From: Begonia masoniana
Lineage: Eukaryota; Streptophyta; Magnoliopsida; Cucurbitales; Begoniaceae
Direction of reading: 5' to 3'
Length of the DNA stretch: 64,000 bases
Assembly: GCA_022432975.1 (NCBI GenBank)
Contig: CM039514.1
Location: 8,415,519-8,479,518, forward strand
The notes below the pieces were generated by a model, which did no database searches, had not been told where the DNA came from, and saw only the letters and a program-made list of their open reading frames with translations. Position numbers and translations under genes: made by a program. This document shows positions 23,010-33,700 of this stretch, one piece after another; position 1 is the first letter of the stretch, and each line of letters opens with the position of its first letter.

Positions 23010-25609
23010 TGTAACACCTGAAAATTCTACCGTTTTAATAAATGTGCACAGGATCCTATATGTAATATATATATTTGAAGAAAGGAAGAGGAAGTATACA
23101 GGAGTAATGGTTGAAAAGTCAAAAGGAAAAGGGGTGGAATTCCACGTTTAGGCAAAGAAGAATGGACAAATTGATATTAAAACACAATTTACCCTAAGTT
23201 TTCTTCCTCTTCATGTAAAAACCTCTCTCTCCTTTCCTCTCCAAGCAATTTCCTCTCTCTTCTGCTGAAGTCATTTCACGCCCCTTTCTCCTCCCACGAA
23301 ATTTCTCCTCTCATCTTTGAAGATTTTAAGGTAAGATTTTAGTTTATCTTTAAGTGTCTAGCCTCTTTTTGGTTTAAGGGGTGAGAAATTTAAGTGTCGT
23401 TGGAAATATTTTTGTGGGTTTGAAGAAGAAATTGTTTATGCACGAAATCCCCAGTTCCTTTGCTGTATTTTCTCCTAACTAATACTTATTCATGTTATAT
23501 AAGCATGTATATAATTTATATGGAAAGAAGATGACAAATAGTTAAAGTTTGAAGAAGTTTTTAATTTAGGGCAAAAACCGGGCAGTTTTGGTTTTGATTT
23601 TTCTGCCATTGATTGTGACTTGTTTTTGACAAATGCATGATTCTATGTTAAACTAGACACTTTAAGGATTCCATAGCATATTGAATCATCGAATTTGGAC
23701 AACTTTACTAAAAGTTATGAATTTTTGAAGTTGGCTCTAGTTTTTATTTAAAATCCGAGATTTGTTGAATGTGTTGAATTGTTGGATTATGTTGATTCTA
23801 AACTAGTTGGATGGACGTATATCTAATGCTCCGATGTTTTGGATGTTCAATTTGAGCCATAGAACTTTGCTTAGTCGTTTTGGGTAATTGGACGGAATCG
23901 TTAAATTGGATATGTTAGTTTGATTAAAATCATGATTTGAGTTGGTGGTTGTAGTTTAGACTTGTTGGATAGGATTAGTTGATTAGAAGCTTATTATTGT
24001 TGGAGTTATGAATGTGTTTTGTGGTTTTGAATGTTAACGCTATATATTGATCTTTAAAGTCATATGTTATAGGTTTCGAATAGAAGGAATTGACAAGTGA
24101 CCTTAAATTGCTAAGGACTCTAGGTAAGTGGGTGTTATACGTGTTTGGCCCTTATGGCTCTACATCACAAGGGTATTAGGATGCTAAGAATAATGGATTA
24201 CGTTGATGGAATGTGTTTTGCTTGAGATGTATGTGTTATGGTTAGAGGAAGCTACGTATTTGTTAAATTGTTAAGTTTTATCAAGCTCAAGATTATATGC
24301 CTTGTTGTGCTAAGTGTTATGAAGCTTAATATGTTATGTTCATATGTTCATCCACGTACATGTATCATGATTTTTGAAGCATACAAAATGTTTTGCATGC
24401 ATGTTTTTAAAAGAAAAAGATAAGAAAGAAAGTCAAGAATATGTAATGTACGTAACGGTCAAGTTGTGGGCATGGGCGAGTATGGCCACGATATTTGTTC
24501 CACTCGGGGAACCAAGAACTCATTCATGCACTGGACCAAGAAAAACCGTCCGTAAGGACCAAGAACACATCCATGCACTGGACCAAGAAAAACTGTCTGG
24601 AAGGACCAAGAACACGTCCATGCACTGGACGAAGAAAAACTATCTGTCAAGACCAAGAACACGACCATGCATGGAAGGACCATGAACAAGATCCCTTCGC
24701 CTACTCCCCCATTCGAGCCCACTTAATCCATGTCAAGTAAAAAAAACACGTTTCTATGAAGCATGCATACATGAGCATTCATTTGCATAGTGCACCTCTT
24801 ACTAAACATTAGGCTTATAGTTTAAACCTTCTGATGTAGGTGATGAACTAGAAGATGAGGATGTCAAACCTCAAGATGATGTTTACGTTCGGTTGCTGGA
24901 TGGTGCTCATGGCGGGAGTTTGTGGCTGGCAAGGCGATGTGGCCCATGGGTGATGTTCCAAACAAGTGTTTTGGTATATGTTTTATGATTTAAAGTCGAT
25001 GTAAGGAAGTTTTAAAAATACTGGACTTACTTGGGGTTTTGTTTACGATTTATAGAAAATATTTTGATGATGGGTTTTCACTTATAGGTTTTGACTTCCG
25101 CTATGCGTTTCGATTTGTTTTATGAAAAATGAATGGTTTGAAATTTAGGTGAAAGATGTTATGTTTTGAAGGACTTCAAATGGAGTATTTAGGTTGTTTA
25201 AGTGTTTGATGAGTTAGAAGAATTGTTAAGAATGTAATTCAGGTTAAATGTTTGAGAAAAAGAAACGGGGGAAAAGATGTAGCATCGCCTAAGAGGATGG
25301 GGTGATACATTGCCCCACTGGGGCGATGGATCGCTCCAGGGGTGAAAGTTCGCACCTGGGCGAACTTTTCGTCCGAAAAACCAGTGAAGGGGGGCGATGG
25401 TTCGCCTCCAAGGGGCGAGTAATCACATGAACAGTACCAAGAAGAAAAAAAAAGGTTTTAAGGAAATTTTACGCATGTTTTCTACGAAGTTTTAAAAATG
25501 AAGTTTACACGTTTTGAGCCATTTTAAATATGTACAGTATTTTCAAAGAATTTTCTACAAAGTTTTACGAAAAGTTAAGTTAGTAACGGCCTAATTACGG
25601 GTTGTTACA
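23010..25609 (+). mobile_element. Solo LTR (2600 bp), family 2, with TATTT target duplication
   Basis: It begins TGTAACACCTGAAAATT and ends TTACGGGTTGTTACA. Perfect 5-bp duplications TATTT lie at 23005-23009 and 25610-25614. It sits in the transposase coding region. Sense is plus, from the TAGGTAAGTG donor-like block at 24121 and the TGATGTAGGTG acceptor-like block near 24839. A CT-rich leader-like stretch is at 23220-23320. A 9-bp perfect stem (AAAGTTCGC with GCGAACTTT, 25345-25368) lies near the end. Confidence 0.92.
24522..24685. repeat. 47-bp tandem repeat in solo LTR 2
   Basis: About 3.5 units at an exact 47-bp period. The CATGCA cores start at 24525, 24572, 24619 and 24666, and each unit carries GGACCAAGAA. 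It produces misleading open frames on both strands. Confidence 0.9.
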
Positions 25610-26109
25610 TATTTCGCTTAAGCATGTCGACTTTTAATTTTACGCGAACAGTCATGGATGTCATTGAAACTCTTTATTTGAAACATAAGCTTATTTTGCA
25701 TTTTTGAAGCATGAATCGCTATTCACATCCATCTTCACAAACTACAGTCAATCGTCAAGATTCACTTTTACTAAATTTCATCCCATAACCATTCTTCAAT
25801 CCGCAATCAACGATTTCTTCTCTAATTTCTTTTAAAGAATTGTATTTTTTTTTCCAAATAAAAATCAATCACACAAACTTCACATACCGGATTGCTTACG
25901 CATTCGTCATCCTCTGAGCCGCATAAAGACTTAATCTTCTCATCGTCTATAGTTTTTGAGGTCAAATGCACCTCTATTTCTTCGTCATCTTGATCAAAAG
26001 CACGAATGTCGCCATAAATAGGTGCGGAGTAGGAATCTCAATCCATTTTGGGATCACAATTTGTAGCACTGTCAAATTCGAACAATCTACTAGAACTAGC
26101 ATCCATCGA

Positions 26110-26330
26110 ACAATCTCGGAAAGGAACTAGGTGGGAAATATTGCGAAATGGACTGCAATTCACTGCTAGAGAGCGAGGGTGGTCAGAATAGGTGCGTTCT
26201 GCATCGATGAGAGCGGTCAGAATAGGTGTGTTCTGCACCGATTTGGGCTGTCGGAAAGTGGCCAGAGACAGAAAATAGAGAAGGGGAGGGTTCATTTTTT
26301 CACGAGAGAGGAGGGTCGGGTGGAGGGTGG
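26110..26330 (-). repeat. Right inverted end of the MULE
   Basis: Inverted counterpart of 17285-17445. It contains a doubled 'GGTCAGAATAGGTG(C/T)GTTCTGCA' motif (near 26182 and 26216) where the left end has one copy. The transposase ATG lies at its inner border. Confidence 0.8.
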
Positions 26331-26405
26331 GCGGTCCTCGATTCTATATATAGAATCGGGGACACGGTTTTGCGAGAATGGGTCTTCATTCTCGCGATTT
26401 TAAGT

Positions 26406-26492
26406 GAGAACGGGGACCCGCCATAGAAGCGCCGGTCCCCGTTCTCGTGTTATTGATGAGAATGGGGACCCGCACTTCTATGGCGGGTCCCC
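26406..26492. repeat. Overlapping GC-rich palindromes next to the MULE end
   Basis: GAGAACGGGGACC (26406-26418) pairs perfectly with 26434-26446. The 18-mer GGGGACCCGCCATAGAAG (from 26412) is an exact inverted repeat of CTTCTATGGCGGGTCCCC (about 26477-26494). Two mutually exclusive hairpins are therefore possible. Confidence 0.85.
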
Positions 26493-26744
26493 ACTTGATG
26501 CCCTAATTTGGGCGGGGACCCACATTTATTACACAAGTTCCCATTCAATTTTTTTAAAACATCGGGGACCCAATTATCGCGAAACAGGAATGCGTCAAGG
26601 TTTATTTTGTTAAAATACCTATACTTCAGGGTTTAAAATGGATATAACCCTTATTAATAAACATGGTTGGATAAGTATTTAGCATTGTCATCTAAAACTT
26701 ATTTATTTTAACTGGTTAGAATTTCAAAGAAAATAGCCTTTAAA

Positions 26745-26897
26745 GCAGGGTTGGGCACGGGCCAGTTCGGTTTGGTCCCAAGCCAACACCGAGTCTTCGG
26801 GAATTTTTTTCAAAGACCGAAACCAGCCTTGGGAGGGACCGGAGCCGAACCGGGACAGGACCAAATTTTTGGTCCGGTCTTAGTTCCTCCCACCCTA
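26745..26897. mobile_element. Short hAT-like MITE rich in GGACCGG motifs
   Basis: About 150 bp bounded by CAGGGTTGGGCACGGG and GTTCCTCCCACCCTA, with AACCGGGAC and GGACCGGAG repeats inside. Same style as 5148-5347 and 54465-54690. It lies directly beside the (TA)n run at the pararetrovirus edge. Confidence 0.55.
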
Positions 26898-26898
26898 A

Positions 26899-26916
26899 TA
26901 TATATATATATATATA
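26899..26916. repeat. (TA)n microsatellite at the edge of the pararetrovirus
   Basis: Nine TA dinucleotides at the left boundary of recognisable viral sequence. From memory, endogenous plant pararetroviruses, including rice tungro-like copies, are often found in or next to AT dinucleotide repeats. Confidence 0.85.
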
Positions 26917-26924
26917 AGCTTTAA

Positions 26925-28166
26925 TTATTTCTTGTTGTTTATCTGATAAAATGTTTATAGATAAATTTTGAATTTTATTACAGCATTGATTTAGACAAGC
27001 TTTATCTGAAGATGAAGAGAAATCATCATAACGTTTATTTGACTCAGCTGAACTCAAATCTTCTTCAATTGATTTTTTAAGTTTTCATCGTGTACTAATT
27101 CATTTAATTTTTTGTTTTTAGAACATTTGTTGGCATAATGTCCTAGTTGACCACATTTGTAACATTTAATTTTAGATTTAGGTTTTTTAGTATATTTTCG
27201 TATTTTAGGATGGTTTTTTGGAAAAGTATTCCATTCCTTGTTTTGTTAAGATTTAATTTTCCTTCTTTTATTTTTATACGTTTTATATCTAATTGATTTA
27301 TGATGTTTTGTTTTATCTCGTTGTTGTTTGTGATATTTAATAGGAATATCATAGACAAATTGCTGACAGAATTCACCTATTTCTTGTTTCCCTGTTATAT
27401 TTTGTTTTTTAAGTTGATATTGTAACTTCACATCATTACACAAGGTTAATCCTTCTTGAATACAAATATTTACTAAATGTCCATAAGTACATGTTTCCCA
27501 AGGAATGTTTTGACCTTGATTTAAATTAATTAATCTTTGTTTAACTTTGGTAGCAAATAGAGGTGGTAAGTGTAACGACCCCCTTTCCCAGCAAGATATT
27601 GTCCGCTCTGGGGATCGGGTCGTAGCCCAATATCCTCCCCTTCACGGATTTGTTTGGCGAGAACTTCCCGGAAGGTCACCCAACCTAGAATTGCTCTCGC
27701 CGAAGCACTTTTAACTTTGGAGTTCTTATGGGATCCGTTGCCAATCGTGCTCCAAAACGCGTCTTCCTATGTTGGAAGGGTCTCTTTACATATGTTTCAT
27801 TTCCACATACTTTCCTAAGCGATGTGGGATTGTGACGACCCCCTTTTTACGACCTGTCACCTTCCGGTTCGCCCGCGCGGACGTACCGCCATCCGGGTTC
27901 CGGTTCCGGTTCGTGCAGCCATCGTACCATAGGTGCATATTCGGGTCATCACAGTAAGCCTTCTATAAATTTTGATTTCCAATATATAGCATTGGCATCA
28001 GTTCTTTGCATAACTTTAGTTATAAACATATCTTTGTACCATCTACAATTTGTTAAAGAAACACATCAAAGGTTTTGTAATAACTCATTTTCTCTTTCAT
28101 GACGTTGTTCTATAGAACCAACGAAATGAAGAATTATTGCTTGAATGAGTGTATAAACACTATCTT
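26925..28166 (-). pseudogene. Endogenous caulimovirid: capsid C-terminal part with zinc knuckle (copy A)
   Basis: Viral capsid-type sequence on the minus strand, interrupted by a Cassandra solo LTR at 27571-27953. The CCHC zinc knuckle (C-X2-C-X4-H-X4-C; CYKCGQLGHYANKC) lies at 27123-27164 and is intact. It is preceded by a lysine-rich stretch and LCNDVKLQYQ, which has a counterpart in copy B (50905-51085). Stops and frame changes are present, and the downstream protease and RT of this copy are absent. The 5' side is cut at 28166 by the Tekay insertion and resumes at 37847. No functional product is possible. Confidence 0.85.
27571..27953 (-). mobile_element. Cassandra solo LTR carrying 5S rRNA-derived sequence
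   Basis: 383 bp bounded by TGTAACGACC and GGGTCATCACA with perfect 5-bp target duplications GTAAG (27566-27570 and 27954-27958). On the minus strand, 27664-27736 matches the internal promoter of 5S rRNA: GGATCCCATAAGAACTCC, AAAGTTAAAAGTGCTTCGG and GGTTGGGTGACCTTCCGGG. Cassandra TRIM elements are known for this feature, which can be transcribed by RNA polymerase III. No internal domain remains. Confidence 0.93.
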
Positions 28167-30669
28167 TGTAACACCCCGAGTTATCTGAACCCGGTTCGTT
28201 ACCACTAACGCAAACATCACCAAGAACTCTCGGAGCAATTTACAATTTCACTCGAGGATCAAGATTTGATACTTATTAAAACCTAAAAATGTTTAAAACT
28301 TGCAGCGGAAAATCATTTAGACAAGATGTGAATTAATAAAAACTGTAAAATAATGTTTGAAAGAATCAGTTGAAGTGTCAAGGAATAATTAGTTGAAGGA
28401 AGTAAAAGTTTAAATCGTTAAATACCGATGGGGTGACAGAGGTCAAACGCCCCTGCCGACGACTAGTCAACGGAATAGGCCATATATAAATAACATGCTT
28501 CTGCCGATGACGTCACGACTCAAACACAGCTGCCGACGACTAGTCAACGGAATAGGCCATATATAAATAACAGGCTTCTGCCGATGACGTCACGACTCAA
28601 ACACAGCTGCCGACGACTAGTCAACGGAATAGGCCATATATAAATAACAGGCTTCTGCCGATGACGTCACGACTCAAACACAACTGCCGACGACTAGTCA
28701 ACGGAATAGGCCATATATAAATAACAGGCTTCTGCCGATGACGTCACGACTCAAACACAACTGCCGACGACTAGTCAACGGAATAGGCCATATATAAATA
28801 ACAGGCTTCTGCCGATGACGTCACGACTCAAACACAACTGCCGACGACTAGTCAACGGAATAGGCCATATATAAATAACAGGCTTCTGCCGATGACGTCA
28901 CGACTCAAACACAACTGCCGACGACTAGTCAACGGAATAGGCCATATATAAATAACAGGCTTCTGCCGATGACGTCAGCAGGATAACTTAATTATCCAGC
29001 TTCTCCTGCCGGTGACGTCAGCCAGATAAACCCATTATCTAACTTCTGCCGATTGCTAAACGGCTAAGCAGAATGTCCTACTTATGCCGATGACGTCAGC
29101 AGGATAACTTAATTATCCAGCTTCTGCCGATACGTGCTTATCACGTGACTTTTAAAACGTATGCCGATAGAAGGCAAGTTTACTGCTTATCAACTACCGG
29201 TAGGACAACAAAACAACTACTCTTCTCCTGCCGATAGACTTTACCAAACAACATCAAATAGACGTATTACTCAACTTCATATCGATGGACTGAACAATTT
29301 GACAGTAAACTTGACTAACAATTGGACTCAACATTTTACCAAAACTCATTCTAAAACACCTCAATTCATTGTATTACTCAAATTCCGTAAAATCAGCATT
29401 CTAGAAATTCAACAGGACACTAACATCAAAAATTCTAAAATGTATTCAAAAGGTTGCAATCTCTACTGTTATAAAAATTCAACATACTCAGACTAAATCA
29501 TTGTCAATTAATTTCTCATATCTGCAGACATCAGTTAATCCGCCTCAACAGTTTGCCGAATCAGAACATGAGAGTACTCCTCCAACCACATCTATTCATT
29601 TGCACGATCAAGGAAATCACCTGCTATATTCTCAACACCTACATCACAAAACTCATCTATTAGCCTAATGCTAAGTAAGCAGAGCAATAAATGATGGAAG
29701 TACAGAGATATGCAAATCCTAAATATGCAATTTCTACATTCCTCTTCCTCAGTTATATTGCATTCATTCAACCGGTCTGATGATCCCTGATACAATGGGA
29801 GGTGGATCAGCTTTCCCAGGGTATGAATCCACATATATGTCACTTAAGGGGTGGATTAGTTCCCTTAACAGATGATTGATCCCTGATACAATGGGAGGTG
29901 GATCGGTTTTTCCCAAGGTATGAATCCAATTATGTTCGATTAAGGAGCGGATTAATTCCCTTAAAAATGTATTGTCCCAATCTGTTCACAACTCACCATG
30001 CTACTTCATGTAAATTCATTTTCGTTTTTCTTTCCAAAATATGATGCATGGCAATTGAAATGAAACATACTTTCATGCATACAAGAAAATCCTAGTGTTT
30101 TGTGATGTAGGCCCGAAGGCAAATACAAACTCTACTTACCTGGCCCTCCTGGAATTACTTGGTTGCTAGCTACTTCGGTTTAGCTCAAACCTAAAATCGT
30201 AGGCAGTATGTTAGTTATACTTCATTCTAAACAATCCAGGAGTTTAAGGAAATAAATTATGGAGTTCGGATCTTCGTGCATTCCCATTTCACAGAAACCC
30301 GAATCTATACCAAATCATAGCGTTTTCCTCGAAACTTCATACATTGTATTCCCTCAGCTTTCTAACTACTAAAATCACAAGAAGACGAGGAGAGTTCACC
30401 TAGGTTGAAGGAGAATCGAACAGGGGAATCGCCTGGAGAATCCTGCTGCTCGAGCTGAAAAACCGAGAGGAAATGAGGGAAAGGGTGGCGGCTACCGTGA
30501 AATAACTCAAAACCTCTTTCCTTAAATACGTTATCCACTTTTTAAATTTCCAATTACTCATATGCCCTTGTCTAGTCATCCACCAACCCTACATTTAATA
30601 TTGCCATATAAAATGCACCATTAGCTACAAGAGATAGAGAATTGGTCTATATAAAAACCGGGTATTACA
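28167..30669 (-). repeat. 3' LTR (2503 bp) of the young Tekay element
   Basis: In plus orientation it runs from TGTAACACCCCGAG to CCGGGTATTACA. On the sense strand a TATTTAAG box (30521-30528) lies about 145 bp from the start, so U3 is short and most of the LTR is R/U5. A donor-like CCAG/GTAAGTAG is at 30139 and an acceptor-like GTGATGTAG/GTG at 29639. A 111-codon open frame (29161-29496) recurs in the other LTR but has no recognisable features. Confidence 0.95.
28457..28978. repeat. 77-bp tandem repeat (about 7 units) with TGACGTCA in the LTR
   Basis: Units start at 28457, 28534, 28611, 28688, 28765, 28842 and 28919, and are nearly identical. Each carries CTGCCGATGACGTCA. With two further copies at 29013 and 29091 the LTR has nine TGACGTCA octamers, the palindromic bZIP (CRE/C-box) site. 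The same array is at 35634-36155 in the 5' LTR. Confidence 0.95.
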
Positions 30670-30686
30670 ATCTACCCTCCTTAAAA
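30670..30686 (-). other. Polypurine tract of the young Tekay element
   Basis: On the minus strand TTTTAAGGAGGGTAGAT lies directly before the 3' LTR start (TGTAATACCC). It is the expected plus-strand primer for reverse transcription. Confidence 0.85.
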
Positions 30687-30704
30687 GAATTTTGTCCTCA
30701 AAAT

Positions 30705-33700
30705 TCAGTACCTGAACAATTCGGGATATTGATCCATCATGTCTTGTTGGCGTTCCCAAGTTGTCTCTTCAAGGTTTTGATTGTGCCACAAGACTTTAAC
30801 TAGTGGGATTTCTTTGTTCCGCAATACTTTTACAGCAAAGTCTAGGATCTTTGCTGGTTTCTCTTCATAAGAAAGGGTTGGTTGAACTTCAATACTCTGC
30901 TGTTCCACAATCTGAGACGGATCCCGCACACACTTCTTCAACATGGAAACATGAAACACATTATGGACTCCATCCATAGAGACTGGCAGCTGTAACTGAT
31001 AGGCTGTTTTCCCAAACTTCTTCGAGATTATGAATGGTCCAATAAATCTAGGATTCAACTTCCCTCTCTTTCCGAATCTTACAACTCCCTTGAAAGGTGA
31101 CACCTTAAGGAAAACTTCATCTCCAACTTCAAACTCCAATTCTCTGCGTCTCTTATCGGCATAACACTTCTGTCGGCTTTGAGCTGTCAAGATTCTTTGT
31201 CGGATAAGAGCAACTTTCTCCACAGTTCGTTGCACAATATCAGGACCAAGCAACTGCGCTTCACCAACTTCATTCCAGTACAAAGGTGATCTGCATTTTC
31301 GTCCATACAGTGCTTCATACGGTGCCATTCTTATTGTTGCCTGAAAACTGTTATTGTAAGAAAATTCTACTAAAGCTAGGTACTTACTCCAGGAACCTTG
31401 GAAATCTAAAACACAAGCACGAAGCATATCTTCTAAAATCTGAATAGTCCTTTCGGATTGTCCATCTGTTTGAGGGTGGAAAGCTGTACTGAAACTAAGC
31501 TGAGTCCCCATTGCCTTATGCAAACTCTTCCAAAACTTAGATGTGAATCTAGCATCTCGGTCTGAGACTATAATACTTGGAACTCCATGCAATCTGACAA
31601 TTTCGTGCACATACAACTCAGCAAGTTGATCCATTGAGTATGTCATCTTCATAGGCAGGAAGTGGGCGGATTTGGTCAAACGATCAACTATTACCCAAAT
31701 TGCATCGTGTCCTTTTGCTGTTCTAGGCAATCCTGTAACAAAATCCATTGTCACTTGTTCCCACTTCCATTCCGGAACTGGTAGGGGTTGCAATGTTCCT
31801 GCAGGCCTCTGATGTTCGGCTTTAACCTGTTGACAACATAAACATGATCCTACATATTCTGCCACACTTCTTTTCATTCCAGGCCACCAAAAATGCTGCT
31901 TGAGATCTCTGTACATCTTAGTACTTCCAGGATGAATAGAGAGTCTAGAAGAATGAGCCTCGGATAGAATTTCCTTTCGAAGCTCGACATTAGCTGGAAC
32001 AAACCATCTGTTTCTAAACTTAAGGATTCCATCGGAAGAATAGTTGAAATCCGATTTGTCCGTGGAGTCTATGCTTGACTTGAACTTGTTACAGTCATCA
32101 TCGTTCGACTGAGCTTCCTTTATCTTCTCAAGAATAGTAGGTCTTAAGGTTATGGCCGAAAGTATAGCTGATACGCTAGATACTGCTTCTAGATTAAACC
32201 TTCGAAATTCAGATTCTAAGGCTAACGGCATACTGAAACTCATAGTCGGGGCTGATGTTGCTACCCTGCTCAAGGCATCTGCCACAACATTTGCTTTTCC
32301 GGGATGGTACTTGATCTCAAAGTCATAATCTTTTACAAATTCTAACCATCTACGTTGCCTCATATTTAATTCTTTTTGAGTGAAAATATATTTCAGACTT
32401 TTATAGTCTGAGAATATTTCACAAGATTGTCCATACAGATAATGTCTCCAAATCTTAAGTGCAAACACCACTGCAGCTAATTCTAAGTCATGCGTGGGGT
32501 AATTCTTCTCATGCGTTTTCAACTGCCTGGAAGCGTAAGCTATAACTTTCCCGTCCTGCATCAAGACACAGCCCAGTCCAATCTTGGATGCATCACAGTA
32601 AATACTATACTTACCACCTTCAACTGGAAGGGTTAAAATAGGAGCATTGGTCAGTTTCTGTTTCAAAGTTTGGAAACTAAGTTCACATTCATCGGTCCAT
32701 GTGTACTTTACATTCTTCCTAGTCAACTTAGTGAGAGGTGTAGCAATCTTTGAAAATCCTTCAATGAACTTTCTATAGTATCCTGCTAGTCCAAGAAAAC
32801 TTCTGATATCGGTGGCATTCTTCGGTTGGGGCCATTCCCTAACTGCTTGAACCTTAGCTGGATCAACAGATAATCCATCTCCAGAGATCACATGACCCAG
32901 AAAGTGAACTCTATCCAACCAAAACTCACACTTGGAGAACTTAGCATAAAGCTGGTGCTGCTTAAGTACTCCTAACACCAAATTCAAGTGCCTAGCATGA
33001 TCCTCCTTAGTTCTAGAATAGATCAGAATGTCGTCTATGAATACAATAACAAACTTGTCCAAATACTCGTGAAACACCCTATTCATAAGGTCCATGAATG
33101 CTGCTGGTGCATTTGTCAAACCAAAAGACATGACCAGAAACTCATAATGTCCATACCTAGTACGAAAGGCAGTCTTCGGGATATCTTCAGTTTTAACCTT
33201 AAGCTGGTAATAACCGGATCTAAGGTCAATTTTTGAGAAAACTCTCGCACCTCTAAGCTGGTCAAATAAGTCATCAATTCTCGGCAAAGGGTATTTGTTC
33301 TTGACTGTAAGCTTATTCAATTCTCTGTAATCAATGCACATGCGCATTGATCCATCCTTCTTCTTGACAAAAAGGACAGGTGCACCCCATGGTGAAAAGC
33401 TAGGGCGTATGAATCCCTTCTCCAACAAGTCCTCCAACTGTTTCTTTAACTCTTTAAGTTCTGTTGGTGCTAGTCTATATGGATTTTTAGACACAGGCTC
33501 GGCTCCGGGGTATACATCTACAACAAATTCAATTTCTCTATCTGGCGGTAAGCCAGGAAGGTCATCTAGGAATACCTCAGGAAAATCTTGGACGGCTAAA
33601 ACATCTCGAGGACTCGATTTTCCTATATGCTGTGTGTCTAAAACACTAGCTAAGAAGCACGAATACTCCCTACACAGGGAAGGTCTAGTGGCAATAGAAG

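Larger units (their letters stand above)
21660..26106 (-). pseudogene. MULE (MuDR/MURA-type) transposase, decayed
   Basis: The start codon is at 26104-26106, just inside the right inverted end (MDASSSRLFEFD). The core at 22406-23009 carries the MULE transposase signature CLDDCHLKSPCPGQLMST, VSIDGNNGIYPVVIAIV and YKDSWKWFLEQL with GWTFI. The tail at 21747-22010 resembles the SWIM-finger region (CSFHSVYAFRE, NYINQCYHWETY), and a basic PGRAKKK tail lies near 21690. The gene is split by a solo LTR at 23010-25609 and has stops and frameshifts, one near 22750. MURA-type enzymes cut and move MULEs; this copy cannot. Confidence 0.82.
17285..26330. mobile_element. Mutator-like transposon (MULE) with two convergent gene remnants
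   Basis: Inverted ends lie at 17285-17445 and 26110-26330. Between them a MURA-type transposase remnant reads leftward from the right end, and a second gene remnant reads rightward from the left end. Two solo LTRs (18479-20737 and 23010-25609) are inserted. Removing them and their target duplications leaves about 4.2 kb, a normal size for an autonomous MULE. Outermost ends and the expected 9-bp target duplication were not determined. Confidence 0.75.

Noticed and set aside
24374..24740. Overlapping open frames with repeated HALDQEK-type motifs on both strands
   Set aside because: They are produced by the 47-bp tandem repeat inside a solo LTR.
28457..28978. Regular repeats resembling a CRISPR array
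   Set aside because: The units are contiguous 77-bp tandem copies without spacers, inside a plant LTR.
29161..29496. 111-codon open frame, repeated at 36338-36673, and an 83-codon frame at 29592-29843 and 36769-37020
   Set aside because: Both are identical pairs only because they lie in the two LTRs of one young element. No start context, domain or homology is seen.
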